Source of the DNA: Linanthus parryae
Lineage: Eukaryota > Streptophyta > Magnoliopsida > Ericales > Polemoniaceae
Assembly (NCBI GenBank): GCA_023055425.1
Contig: JALGPY010000003.1
Location: 66,200,991 to 66,264,990, forward strand
DNA: 64,000 nucleotides
Reading direction: 5' to 3'
The notes under the pieces are model-generated. The model was not told where the DNA came from, did not search any database, and saw only the letters and a list, made by a program, of their open reading frames with translations. The position numbers were made by a program, and so were the translations under genes. Below, one piece after another: positions 11,301-23,055 of the stretch. Positions within the stretch are counted from its first letter, which is position 1, and every line of letters begins with the position of its first letter.

Positions 11301-13458
11301 TCCTGAGTATCACAAAGAAGGAATACAGTAGAAGAAAACAAACCCACTTTAGAGGTCTCCAGACGAACAGCTGAAAGGTTGTCGGTGCACGTGATAGGAG
11401 ATGTTCCAATCTTACAGTTTAGAAGATAATCAGCAGTAGGATCTTGAGAATGTATGACCAAGCATGTTTTCAACCCAGCCATCGCATAATGCTGATCAGG
11501 TAAAACAAGCCCTAGTTAAATCTCAAATTACTTGCGCTAAGCAAAAGAAGAGAGACCGTGGAATCGAATATGGAGAAGAAAATATATGTCAGGAAACTCC
11601 AAGTTGAATGTCAAAGTCAAACACTGAGAAGAAAGTTAATTCTCAAAATGACAAAAAAAAAAAAAAAAGAGATCATTTGAGACGTCCTCGAATTGTGAAA
11701 GTAAATATGACCATGTTCTTCAAGCAGGGGAGATTCTAATTTCTATGGATAAATAACACTCAAACATTTAGGTATCTGGATAATGGGAAACTGGACCCTC
11801 CCTGGTGAAGCATAAGATGAGTCACTTTTGGATGAAGCAGGAGCCCTATCCTTTGCCAGAGAGATAACCATGTAAGAGGCAAGCTTTACGGACAATAATC
11901 GCAACATACAAAAGGAAGATACTATCTGAACTTTGATTCCTTAATGCAAACAACATATTAGCCCTCACTAGATAACTGTCGGTTCATTCTTTACCTCCAC
12001 TACCACCAAGATAAACAAACACCCATGTATTCCAACTCTTTCTTGCAGTACTTTTTTACGTCACAAGCATTGCGTGAGTCAAATTCTCTTTACAACTGTA
12101 TAACTCGTTTTTATGCTATCCAATGATACAACCGCGTGACATAAATTTCTGCAAAAACACACCAGGCATAGACGTCGAAACCAAATGAACACGCACGTCA
12201 ATATACACGAGAATCCCTACAATTGAAGCTTAGGGGGTGTTTTGTATCTCCTACTAACATTTTTTGGACCATTGACTACGACTAAACTAGTCCCCTTACT
12301 AGTAGCAGGGGCATTAGCTAGTACAAAAGAGATAGCTCAAGGGTAAGTTCTTTAGTCCTGGTACAAAAGAGATGTCCCCAAGGTCCTTTATCTCAAAACC
12401 TTACAAAGGAATGCTCCCGGTGGGTACAAGCAATTAGCGTATATTGATGCTAGCCCAAAGTATTCAATTCAAATAGGGCACCAGAGAAATGAACTTCCTC
12501 CCAGTCACCATGTGGTATTTACAGTTATCAACCCTTTTTTCTCGAAACCATACGAGATAATTAGTCCATGAATATTGTGGAACCATATCCAGAATCAACC
12601 CTTCAAATGTAGACAACCTAATTTATTAGGACCATAGAGACATCATCACGTTAGTCACGGCATGTGCAATGTGTCGTAATTTGTAACCCAATAATAATGA
12701 AATAAGAATTTGTACACAAAGACAGATAGCATTAAATTCCTAGCACGAATCACAACGCATCTTCTCCTTCCTCGCGGTCAGGAGAAAGAATTGATCAAAA
12801 GACTGTCGATTAAGTTATTTGGATGATCATTAACCCAATTAGGAGCATCATCAATTCATATTTTCTAAAGCATTACTATCTTTTGTTCTTCATAATTTGA
12901 TATTGATAGATCTTAAATTGTGTAGTAAATCATGTTACCAACCCATCAATGTTCCAACCTCACATCTTGCTTCTCAATTAATTTTTCTTCAAGTATGCAG
13001 CACAAAAACAGATGTACATTTCACTTACCATTGGATCCATGAATACCCAGAACCAAATAAACTAACAAGAAACAATTGGAAACAAACAAATATATACCCA
13101 GCAAAGAACTTGCATTTCAGTCCAGAGAAACTTAGAACTTCTATAGAACAATTTTCACCAATAGATGAAAGGGTGGAGAGCTCGAGGGGGGTACCTGAGC
13201 GGCGAAAACAGAGGAAGTGGTCTTGCCGGAGCCGCCTTTACCCAAAAACGTTACCAATTTGGTTGATTTCTGGGCAGGTTTGTCATCGTTTGTGGATGAA
13301 GCCACCATGATTGGAAACAGGCGAGTTTTCTTTGGAGTACATGGAGGAAGCATTTGGAGAAATGGGTTCTTCTGAATTGCTAATGAGCTCAAAGACGCAG
13401 AAGAAGAAGAAGATGTCGATGAAAGGATTAACGGAGTTGAAGAAGAAGAAGAAGCCAT
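8312..13458 (-). CDS. GET3D: GET3D-like ATPase (ArsA/GET3 family), plastid-type, 7 exons
   Basis: The exons are 13195-13458, 11348-11491, 11175-11249, 10886-11079, 10618-10789, 9725-10135 and 8312-8443. All introns are GT-AG and phases agree, giving 463 aa. The Ser-rich N-terminus resembles a transit peptide. The P-loop GKGGSGKTT follows at about residue 73. HSQDPTAD stands at the switch-I position and [11 protein letters not shown] at switch II. The last exons carry [18 protein letters not shown] and [20 protein letters not shown], an alpha-crystallin-like domain. The family is P-loop ATPases; GET3/ArsA members move tail-anchored proteins or metalloids. This variant matches the plastid/cyanobacterial GET3D type (Arabidopsis At1g26090, about 455 aa), whose client is not established. 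The start is the first ATG before the Ser-rich stretch. No lesion is seen. Confidence 0.93.
9059..9257. mobile_element. MITE-like element in intron 6 of the GET3D-like gene
   Basis: The ends are CAGTGGCGGACGAAGG and, in reverse complement, CAATGGCTGACCTATG. G-rich and C-rich tracts lie symmetrically inside. Both flanks contain GCTTC, possibly a worn 8-bp duplication. It looks like a hAT-type MITE. Confidence 0.45.
10170..10586. mobile_element. MITE-like element in intron 5 of the GET3D-like gene
   Basis: The ends CATGTTTGG and CCAAACATG are inverted and continue as TTTAAAAAC / GTTTTTAAG-like subterminal repeats. The interior is A-rich, with ACATAAAAAA repeated. Target duplication is unclear. 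Confidence 0.5.
11492..13194 (-). other. Large first intron of the GET3D-like gene
   Basis: 1,703 bp between the P-loop exon and exon 2, with GT donor and AG acceptor. It is AT-rich and contains an A-run near 11650 and a short near-duplicate (GGTACAAAAGAGAT, about 12320 and 12360). No coding region is supported. A long first intron near the start could carry regulatory sites, but none is recognised. Confidence 0.6.
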
Positions 13459-13974
13459 TTGCGGATACTGGATCCTCCTCTAACCAGCAAGTGAAGATGG
13501 CAAAAGTGGTTTTATTAAGATTTAAGACACCATATTCCAATAAAGACCCTGAAGTTTAGAAATGTATCTATTTGGTCCAAATACTTCCTTAATTTGTAAA
13601 CTCTCTCTTCCTAAGTCAACCAGAGTAGGAGCGAGAGTGTGGAAGCAAAAAGATTTTTGAAGAAAGAAGTAAGAAAATTTAAGAAAGTAGTACCTCACTG
13701 TTTCTTCTCTTTGTCCCCATTTTCTGTTATAGCGTGTTTCTTCTCTTTTTTCCCAATTTTCTTTTTGGTAAATTTAAAGATACCTATTGACTATTTTGCC
13801 CTTACAAGAAATGCTCACTTCTATCCCATCCCTAACTAACCCACCCATATCTTCCAATTCAGCCCCGTATCTCTCACACAATACACACTACATAGAAATA
13901 GAGAGAGGAAGAGAGAGACGCCGATAGAGAGAAATGGAAACAATGGAGAGGACGAGCCCGGCGAAGAGACTACC

Positions 13975-14043
<69 letters not shown>

Positions 14044-14660
14044 TGAGACGACGATGGCAACCAAGGGTTTAAATCTGTTCCTTTCTCTCCCTCTCAATGT
14101 AGATATGAACGGTGGATGGCACCGGAGATTTCTTCGAACGGTGGTGGGCTACGACGGTGGTGATATATCGGCTTGTGAGGCGACTACTGCTGCGATCTAC
14201 GACACTAGGTGTTTGCGGTGGCGGTTCTCTCTCTGTTTGTTCATTAGTAGCAGATTTGGTAGATCTCGCTTCGTCCGGCAGTGGCAGTAGCGTCGTTGGC
14301 TGTGGCCGTGGGAGTGGTAGATCGAGGGTTCTTCCTCTGTTTTGCTTATTCTTCTTTCTTCTTATTCCTCTTCTTAATATGTTATTTTGGCTTAGATATG
14401 TTAGTTAGATATTTAGTTTATGTTGTTGGTCGTGTAGACATGTTAATTAGATCGTCAACTGATGTGTATCTGTATAACATGTTGTTAATCTTAGTGTTGA
14501 TGATAGTGGTGTCTCTACTGTAAAAGAGAGAGATAGAGAAACTGTGAGAGGGAAGGATGGAGGGAAAATGTTTGTGAACAAAATAGGATAGAGGAAAAAT
14601 AGCCGTAGCACAATTTCCTTAATTCCTGTGCCACTCTCCCATGGGGAGAAAGATAAGAAA
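13459..14660. promoter_or_regulatory. Upstream region of the GET3D-like gene
   Basis: About 1.2 kb separates the start codon from the first retrotransposon. It must hold the promoter and 5' UTR of the minus-strand gene. It includes pyrimidine-rich tracts and a GA microsatellite. Plus-strand open frames here are short, low-complexity and unsupported. Confidence 0.4.
13985..14041. repeat. (GA)28 microsatellite
   Basis: Uninterrupted GA over 57 bp, about 530 bp upstream of the GET3D-like start codon. Such tracts can bind plant GAGA-binding (BBR/BPC) factors; a function here is inference. Confidence 0.95.
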
Positions 14661-14672
14661 CATAATGGTATT

Positions 14673-14921
14673 TGAGAGCTTCAAGGGAATGCGTATATTA
14701 TTGTTATATCACACACACCTCACGAACGATGAAAGAAATGACAAACACCAAGTTTACGTGGTTTGCTAACCCAAATCGAGCTTACTACGTCCACGACGAA
14801 GAGATACCTTTATCTATCAAGAGGAACGAGTCTAATATAATGCATACACGTCCTGAACACTTAGGGAACTATTTATAGTGCTTAGAACCGACCTAGAGCC
14901 TTCCTAGATGGATTAGGAAAC
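14673..14921 (-). mobile_element. Copia-B 3' LTR, outer segment
   Basis: This sequence (for example TTTACGTGGTTTGC and TACGTCCACGACGAAGAG) resembles LTRs of plant Copia elements. It is cut at 14921 by the Copia-1 insertion and would continue at 50422-50689, next to Copia-B RNase H. The outer boundary is not certain: a TG near 14673 is the best guess. Confidence 0.45.
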
Positions 14922-16212
14922 TGTAGGGTTTTGGTGCATGTAACGCAGCAGAATAACAAAAATTAAAACTGCTTAAATCCCTCCAAGGATCACAGACAAG
15001 CAATCATAACATGATAATGGTAGAATAGGTGTATACCTTAGTTTGAGAGATCACACGGAGAATAGTGTCTTCGACTCTACGAGTATCCACACCTTGGATC
15101 TTTGATTGGATTCCTTCTCACCGCGATGTGCTAGCAACGGAGGAAGGAGGCAAGAGATCATGCAAAACGGAGCAAGCCGCGAGCCACAAGGGGTGGCCGA
15201 CGACAATGGGGAGGACAGACAAGGAGGGGCTTCGGCCTCTCTTTGTTTCTCTCTCATTGCTTTGTTGGTTCTCTCAATAATGACTTGTCTTGATAAAATA
15301 ACAAGCTAGAGTTCCTTTATATAGTTAATACTCCTTATTAACTACATAATTGCCCCAATACTAGTCATGTCCTTACATGTATTAGCCCATTTGCAAATTA
15401 GTCCAACTAAATTTGCTTGTGGTTGCGTTATGAACCTCTTATTAATTAGTCCAACTAATTAATACCAATATCCAATTTAATCCATCCGGTATGTGACCCC
15501 ATAGGTTTCTACTTAGTTGGTAGTAACTCTTTACTAACATGGAGCGGTGTCTAGCAACACATCCATGCCACCCAACTAATAGAAATAGTCAGTGATCCCG
15601 ACAAACCTTGTGCTCAATGTTCACGTATTGTGTTATCCCTTTTTTCTCCATATCCGGATTGGACACGAGACATATTAGTCACACTCGTATATCCAATCCA
15701 TAGTTCCTCGATCCTGGGAATATGCTTATCTGTGCATATAACATCAATATCTCCATATTGATTCATTTGAGTATGGCCAGAGACTCTATAAGCACCATCC
15801 CTCGAGTGGCCCATGAATATTTAATCCCATTATGTGGGGGGGGGGGGGGGGAGGAACAAATCCTGTCTACATCACTACGATCTCTAAGCTTGCTTCCTAT
15901 CATGCCCGAGAAGCGCTTGTGACTTTAACATAATATAACGTAGCCTTCTCGTTGTGGGTCAATCCAGTATGACATTACTCCCAATTCATACCCATGTGTT
16001 AGAATTGATATCTTCATATCAATCTACCCACATACTACTCTACAGTCGATTGTCCTGTTAACCAATATAATGGACTAGGGATATTTAGATAAACAACACA
16101 TTGTATCTAAGTACTTCATTATATTAAATATATCAATAAATAATAAATAAACATTCTAGCCAAACAGTGTTCGTACTAAATATAGATTGCCTCTAGGGCA
16201 CATATTCCAACA
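14922..16212 (-). repeat. Copia-1 3' LTR
   Basis: On the minus strand it starts TGTTGGAATATGTGCCCTAG and ends in AAAACCCTACA. It is 1,291 bp, about 100 bp shorter than the 5' copy because a segment matching about 49998-50117 is missing. A G16 run is present at 15836-15851. Confidence 0.92.
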
Positions 16213-16226
16213 GTCTCCCACTTGCA
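16213..16226 (-). other. Copia-1 polypurine tract
   Basis: Minus-strand AAGTGGGAGAC lies directly before the LTR start, the usual primer site for plus-strand DNA synthesis in plant Copia elements. Confidence 0.85.
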
Positions 16227-16283
16227 CTAGAGCCAATCTGGTGCATCTCTTTTGCCTATAGATCTAGTGTTCCCTTCATGCTT

Positions 16284-17927
16284 TCACTGAACGAGCGGCT
16301 TCGTTAGTCGGTCTGAAAGATTGTCATCCGTTGGAATCTTGCATATCTTCACATCTCCTATATCGATCATTTCACGAATGAGATGGAATCTCCTAAGTAC
16401 ATGCTTTGATTTCTGGTGTGATCTAGGATCCTTGGATTGTGCGATCGCCCCAGAGTTGTCATAGTACAACACTATGGGATCCACAATGCTAGGAACCACA
16501 TCAAGCTCAGTGATAAACTTCTTTATCCAAAAAGCCTCCTTTGCTGCGCCTGCAGCAGCAATGTACTCAGTTTCAGTTGTAGAATCAACAAGTGTCTCTT
16601 GCTTCGAACTCTTCCAGCTCACAGCTCCTCCATTCTGGCAAAACACATACCCCGATTGCGATCTGTAGTCATCTTTGTTGGTTTGGAAGCTTGCATCAGT
16701 GTAACCAATTACACTTAGCTCGTCCTCTCCTCCAAATATCAAGAGCGCATCCTTAGTTCTTCTCAAGTACTTGAGGATGTTCTTGACAACAATCCAGTGA
16801 CTCTCACCTGGATTAGACTGATATCAGCTTGCCATACTCAACGCGTATGACATGTCTGGTCTAGTACACAACATGGAGTACATGATATACCCTATGGCCG
16901 CTGCATAGGGAATCCTACTCATGCGGTCCTTCTCAATCTCATTGGAGGGACAGTCAGCCTTCGAGAGGGTGACTCCACGCGACATGGGAAAGTATCCCTT
17001 CTTGGAATCTTGCATGTTGAACCGTTTCAACACCTTGTCTATATATGTACTTTGGATTAGGCCGAGCAGCTTCCTAGATCTATCTCTATAGATCTTGATA
17101 CCAAGTATATAAGCTGCATCCCCTAAGTCCTTCATTGCGAAACACTTCCCTAACCAATCTTTAACATATTGCAAGGTAGGAATGTTGTTTCCAATGAGTA
17201 GTATGTCATCCACATACAAGACCAGAAACACAACCGAGATCCCACTAACCTTCTTGTACACACATGGCTCATCTTCGTTCTTGATGAAGCCAAACTCTTT
17301 GACTGCGTCATGAAAACGTTGATTCCAACTCCTAGAAGCTTGCTTTAATACATAGATGGATCGTTGTAGCTTACATACTTTATTGGCATTCTCTAGATCC
17401 TCAAAACCCTCCGGTTGTGTCATGTACACATCCTCGAGGAGGTTTTCATACAGGAACGCTGTTTTGACATCTATATGCCAAATATCTTAGTTATAGTAAG
17501 CTGCAACAGCAAGTAGGATTCAAATGGATTTAATCATAGCGACTGGTGAAAAGGTCTCATCATAGTCAATACCATGAATTTGTCTGTACCCTTTAGCCAC
17601 CAATCGCCCATTGTAGGCAACTAGTTTGCCATCCATGTCGATCTTCTTCTTGAAGATCCACTTGCACCCTATGGGCCGAACCCCATCGTCTGGTTCCACC
17701 AAAGTCCATACTTGGTTGGTATACATGGATTCCATTTCGAATCTCATGGCCTCAAGCCACTTCTTTGAGTCTCGCCCTTTCACGGCCTCCCCGTAGGTAG
17801 TAGGCTCATCATCATCCATGAGTAGCACATCATTGGGCTCTGTTATGAGAAGTCCGTACCTCTCTGGCTCATGACGCAGCCTACCCGACCTACAGAGTTT
17901 CTTTGTTACCTGAACAGGTTCCTCCAC
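16284..17927 (-). pseudogene. Copia-1 pol, RT and RNase H part
   Basis: A single minus-strand frame carries the RT start (WTLVEPDDGVRPIGCKWIFK), the catalytic LYVDDILLIG and the RNase H motifs GYTDASF, TETEYIAA and YYDNSGAI. It ends in the DRLTKPL tail. Three in-frame nonsense codons break it: two between 17430 and 17519 and one near 16821. It is otherwise collinear. The upstream part of the same polyprotein was moved to 45186 by the Athila insertion. RT and RNase H would copy element RNA to DNA in cytoplasmic particles. Catalytic residues remain, but the frame cannot be read through. Confidence 0.9.
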
Positions 17928-18289
17928 AACCGTTTTGGTTCCTGCTCATGTTTGATACACTCCAACTGCAAGTGTACAGTTGTCGGTGCAGTAATAAATA
18001 TGGTAATCCGGGTTGTCGAACCCAAGAGACTTCGTGTTAAATTAATTAGCAATTATACACCTTATGTGGGTCAATCGCTTAGTTTGTGTTTGCTACTTCT
18101 ACGAAAGGTAAAAGACAATGACGATTTAATCGTAGAGATGTTGGCACGATTAACAAGAATAATTGCAAAGATTACTAATATGGGACAAATACCGGGAATT
18201 CTCTAGGTTTACTAGGGATAATATAAACTTATGCTCTGATTTATGAAACAACACCGTGTCTTTTATTATTAATCGAGCAACGTAAAATT

Positions 18290-18485
18290 CACCGAGTTAC
18301 CAAGCAAATTATCTATGCCTAAAGCCAAAATATACCGAGTTACCAAGTCTATTTCACTTTTAAGCATGCATTAAAATTCACCGTTCTACTCTAACGATCC
18401 TAGTTAACAATACCGAGTTACCAAATATTAATTCGACTAGGTGAATTGTTCACTTTACTGGCTAACTCTCACGGAGTTACCACGT
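18290..18485. repeat. GAGTTACCA repeat cluster in the Athila LTR
   Basis: Copies of (A)CCGAGTTACCAA occur at roughly 50-70 bp spacing, with a final variant CGGAGTTACCACG. The same set is present in the 5' LTR at about 41140-41330, so it was in the ancestor. Role unknown. Confidence 0.8.
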
Positions 18486-18919
18486 GAATGAAAATTAAAA
18501 TTATTCATACGTTAGCTACGCGCAAGAATAATGGAATCCAATCTCATAAACAACCCATAATAATAAAAGAACACGATAGATTAAGTTGAAAACTTGAATC
18601 ACAATCTCAAAACATCAAGTTTATAGCAAACCCTGAACGAGAGTTCCCAGGAAAGAGGGTTTAGCTACTACACATCATGATCAAAATATTGAGTTTGATG
18701 ATCATAAACAAGAACTAGAGAAAAAAAGAGTTTAGGAATCAAACGAAGAGATCCAATCGCTCCCAAATCTTCATTGGCCTCCCTCTACCTCTCAAACACG
18801 TCCAAAATCCTTGCTAACTACTCAAATTCACGACCTAAAACTCTTAAATACGTTTCCATAATCATATTACAAAGTTTTAAGAAATTGCGTAAAAGCCCTA
18901 AAAATTTCCGGTGTTCCAG

Positions 18920-19110
18920 TATTCTCTTCGTACGAACACTTTTCTCTTCGTACGAAGAGTCTTCGTACGAAGACTTTGGATTTTCGTACGAAGACCTTCC
19001 CAGATAAGTACTGCAGCTTGTTTTGGGAAGAGATCTTTAAAGCTGGATTTTTGGCTAAGTAAAAACTCTTCGTACGAAGACAATTGTCTTCGTACGAAGA
19101 CACCTTCTTC
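18920..19110. repeat. Cluster of CTTCGTACGAAG palindromes in the Athila LTR
   Basis: Six copies of the perfect palindrome TTCGTACGAA, most within CTTCGTACGAAG, lie in under 200 bp. Four recognisable copies remain in the 5' LTR (41980-42126). A related cluster lies inside the element at 23690-23890. Confidence 0.93.
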
Positions 19111-19410
19111 CTGCATTTTTTCTTTGGCTTTTTCTTTGAGTTCCTTCCTTCCAAAGCTCGTTTCCATCTCCCGCATGATCCTCCAAACCATATTTTCCTG
19201 TGAATCACAATAAGAAAACACAACCCGCGATCATATAACAATAAAAGCTCAAAATATTACTAGAAACGTCTGGATTTAACAATTAAAGCTCATGTACTCA
19301 TGTTATCAAATTTTAGCATAATTTAATCAAAAGGCGACAAATTCTCCATGTTGAGCACGCAAAACGTAGAAAAATAAGGAATAAAATAACTCCGAAGACG
19401 GAGTTATAAA

Positions 19411-19428
19411 CTACCCCCACACTACCTT
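19411..19428 (-). other. Athila polypurine tract
   Basis: Minus-strand GGTAGTGTGGGGGTAG abuts the LTR start. Confidence 0.8.
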
Positions 19429-19429
19429 T

Positions 19430-21700
19430 TGCTCGTCCCGAGCAAATTCCCGAGCCATATTTCAAACTCTCAAGCCAAAATCGTCTCACTTCACACAACA
19501 CTCCAAGTTTGCATACAAAATCCATTCATCATTGCATAAAGTCCCTACGCCAATTGCTTAGTTTCACCAATCATTGCATACAAGTCCGAATCAAATACCA
19601 AACCAAACCATCCTTTTACTAGCCGACACGACTCGATTATACACAATGCACCTATATGAAATTGCAATATTCACAATGCAAGTATTGAAATAACATTTTT
19701 TTTCTTTTGCGAGATCGGGCAATCTCCATTAGCTTAAACCGGTTATCATGAAGCGATGAGAAATCTAGAGAGGAGGCATGAGTTGAAACTAAATTTGACA
19801 ACAAGAATCTCCCACAGCTAGTATAGAAAGCCTAGCCTTACTACGTACAAGAATACTCTACCTCTTCGCGTGTGCTAACAATATAAGAGGCTACGCTAGG
19901 TTAAGCCACGTTCAAGGTCCGAGCTCCTATCCCACTAACGGGTTAGAATGATGAGGCTTTGGGACATAAAGATAATAATCATGTATAAGTCCTAAAGCGT
20001 CACATTCTCACAATAAAACCACATCTCACACACCCTCACCACGATGATAGAAACTGAATACGAAACTCACCATCTCCGGCCCTCGATCCCCTCAAACCCC
20101 GGTACACTTACGATCTCCGTGGCCACCGTCTTGATTTGTGCACAAAATGCAAATATCCGTCAATGAAATAGTCGCTTCCACCACTCGTTCTCCAATAAAT
20201 TTCCACTTATTCCTTTATTTCAACTCTCCTTTTGTTCTCTCTTTTTTTTTTCTATATATATATATTATTATTTTTTTTATATATTTTTTTCATCTCTCAA
20301 AATTTCCCAAAAATTTCCGCAACAAATGTCCCGAGTGGTTTTCCAAGCGTAAAGCCAAAAAAATAATATGAAAGGGGAGGAAATATTCAATTCGATGAAT
20401 AAATATAACAAGTAAATTCATCTCCCCCTAACGCGATGAAATCAATGGTGTCACCAAACAAAGCCGCATACAAATCAAAGCACATGTGTGGGGATGGAGT
20501 TGTCGCAAGCTCAATCTCGATGTCCGCAGTCAAAAGTCGATACCCCCACACTCGAATGTAATCATGCCCCCCTCTCAAGTAGTCGATAAAGAAATGAGTC
20601 TCGTGCTTAATCCAACCGAACCTCCTACACCAAGATGAATGGAATCCGGTACCTAGCACGATCCACCAATTTAGTTCACCCAACCCAATTTTGTGCGGAT
20701 TAGATGTCACGCACTCACGACTCTCCACACCTGTGTCCATGGTGTAGTGACATGGATCACCGCCACACAGAAGTGCGCAAGCCTACTCACTCACCCTCGC
20801 ATCCCCTCGCAAATAGCAAATGAAGCATAAGCGATGTGCAAGACTCACAAGAGTGTATCATGCATCACTCCCTCATCGAACCCCCTCAACTAAAACTCCC
20901 TCGTGATGCACTAAAGCGGTGATTCTAAACGATCGATGATGAAGGCCAATAATCGTCACCCTAGGTCAAGAGGTTATAAAAGAATCCAAGGTTCAATACG
21001 GGTTTTCTAGTGGTCCTACAGGGTGAGATCTATAAGCAGTGAGTGCTCTAATACACATCCTCGCACATCTGTTCTGTGTGCCACTATGAGGCGGGTTAGC
21101 GACTACCTAAGACGTACACAAGAACGTTCGGCTTGTTTATCTCACACCTTGCTCAACTCTTGTACGAAAAACACGACACACACTTTAGATTTGAAAATTA
21201 AGTACGTGTGTAAAATAGGCATGCATTCCCGTAAAAACAATCTCTCTATACGTACTAAGCTAGACTCACGTTGTCACTCTCGGTCGCAAATCATGCCCTA
21301 TGCCTAAAACTCTCACACTTCTCGATTGTACCAAATTTTCAGCTTCTTTTGATTGTCCTTTCTCAAATTTTCAATTTTTTATGGTATTTTTCAATTTTTT
21401 GAGGGTTTTTTTTTACATGCACGTTCTACTCGATTAACTAACGACTCGATATGTTCGTGGGATGACTCAATAAAAATAAACGTGCAAACAAAATTATAAA
21501 TAACAAAGAGGAAAATAATGACATAACCAAAAATTTCTAACTACATGTGACAGGCGATGCAAAGACTCGACAAATGTCTAGTAAAAGGTGTAACCCCACC
21601 CCCACACTAGGATGCATCGTTGTCCTCAACGATAAGACGAGGACTCAACAAACCTAGCGTAAGGGCTCTCTCCTCTACTCATCCTCATCATCCTCCTGAT
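19430..21700. other. Athila 3' spacer between the env-like ORF and LTR
   Basis: About 2.2 kb with no supported coding frame, as is usual for Athila. Two further GTGTGGGGGT-like tracts occur on the minus strand (about 20540 and 21597). A T/TA-rich run lies at 20240-20290. Confidence 0.7.
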
Positions 21701-21734
21701 CCTCCTGATCTTCTTCCTCTTCCTCTTCTTCCAA

Positions 21735-23055
21735 CTAGTCCTCACTCGGCGGCACCGGATGCTCAAAATCATCCTCCTGAAACCAAGGATTCGCCGTCGG
21801 TACCGGTGGAACAAACTCCTCAGCCGCCTGACCACTCGACTGTATAACCCACTGGCCCATCATCTGGATCAAGTTACCCAGCTTCGCTTGATTGTTCCTA
21901 CTGTGATCAAACTTGCGTCTTCTCTCAATTCTATCCCTGTCCATTTCCTCTTTCAAGTGGTCATAGGCAACCTGGTTGTCAAACCGCGAGGTATTCATCT
22001 TCCTACCCTTTCCCTTGGTTAGGGCTAACTCATCAAACCAAGACCATTTTCTATTGGTAAACCTTCAGGTCTATATCTCTCCGAAGCGGTATCTCTGCAG
22101 TCTTGGCAAAATGAGTCAGCAAGCAAGTGTGGCCGGGCCCTAACTTGTTATTCCTCGAGACCCTCTCTAAGCAATTGGCCCAAACCAGCCTAGGGACGTC
22201 TACCCGAGCCCCGGTTCACAAAGACACATAGCCTGAAGGTGTAATCGGGGTTCTGCGTGATTCCCAGAACCCAATTCTCTAACAACTCGCAACACCACCT
22301 AGCCTCGGGCCAGAAGTAGTTCTTGTGAGCTTTCCACTTAGGCACATCACCTCTCCTATCCCACGGTTCGACTCCCTTAGCAAAACAGAAAGCGTTCACC
22401 CTAGACCATATATCCTAACTCCTCACAGTGGCACTGTATGCACAAGCTTCTCGCAATTGCGAAAATCCAAGGGCCAAGCGGATAGTCTCTGGCGTGAAGA
22501 CTATCCACGTGCCTCTGCAATAGACGAGACGCGGGTATTGGCTTTCGCCATCTTTAGCATATCTCAAATTGAGACAGAATTCTCGGGCGATGTGTGAACT
22601 CGACTTTCCTACCAACTTAAACCAATTGGAAAACTTCTCCCGCTCAAAAATATCTTTGATGGCTTGCGGCATGTCCAAGTGCAATGGAAATTCCCTATCA
22701 GATTGCCCCTGCTTTTTCAAATAGTGATCCTCAATAGAGTCGAGGTGGGCCTCATATGTCACAAAGCGGTAGCTATCAAATAATGCGGGACCCACACTAC
22801 GCTCTTTAAGGTTCACCTTAGACGTCCTTCGACCCACAATTACCGGGTTATTAGGTAAGGGAGTGGCCAAAACGGGGTATTGGGGCGAAGGTGGAATTTC
22901 CAAATGAGGATCACCGAGCCGGATGCCTCTTGAGATGACCCCTCACCCGTTTTACGTTTCTTTCCACCACCCGCCACTTCAATGCTCAAAGTACGAGTAA
23001 AACAAGCAACTAAGCAAATGCGTTGTGACAAGAAGTGTATACGAAAAGTAAACAC
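21735..23055 (-). pseudogene. Athila env-like / plant transposon protein ORF, broken
   Basis: The main block (22415-22903) reads REFPLHLDMPQAIKDIF, NWFKLVGKSSSHIAREF and VYCRGTWIVFTPETIR. This matches the conserved plant-transposon protein that Athila elements carry in the position of a retroviral env gene. Downstream blocks at 22190-22399 and 21735-21998 continue it, with an in-frame stop and a frame change. The N-terminal block is rich in basic residues (GGGKKRKTGEG). Its role is unknown, and no signal peptide or clear membrane segments are visible in what remains. Confidence 0.75.

Larger units (their letters stand above)
17953..19409 (-). repeat. Athila 3' LTR
   Basis: 1,457 bp, matching 40802-45180 once the insertion there is removed. 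The inner terminal dinucleotide is mutated (GAGTTATAA in place of GAGTTATCA). It contains five CCGAGTTACCA-like repeats (18290-18480) and a cluster of 12-bp palindromes (18920-19110). Confidence 0.92.

Noticed and set aside
13934..14290. Plus-strand ORF with an Arg-Glu repeat
   Set aside because: Generated by the GA microsatellite; no domain and no conserved neighbour.
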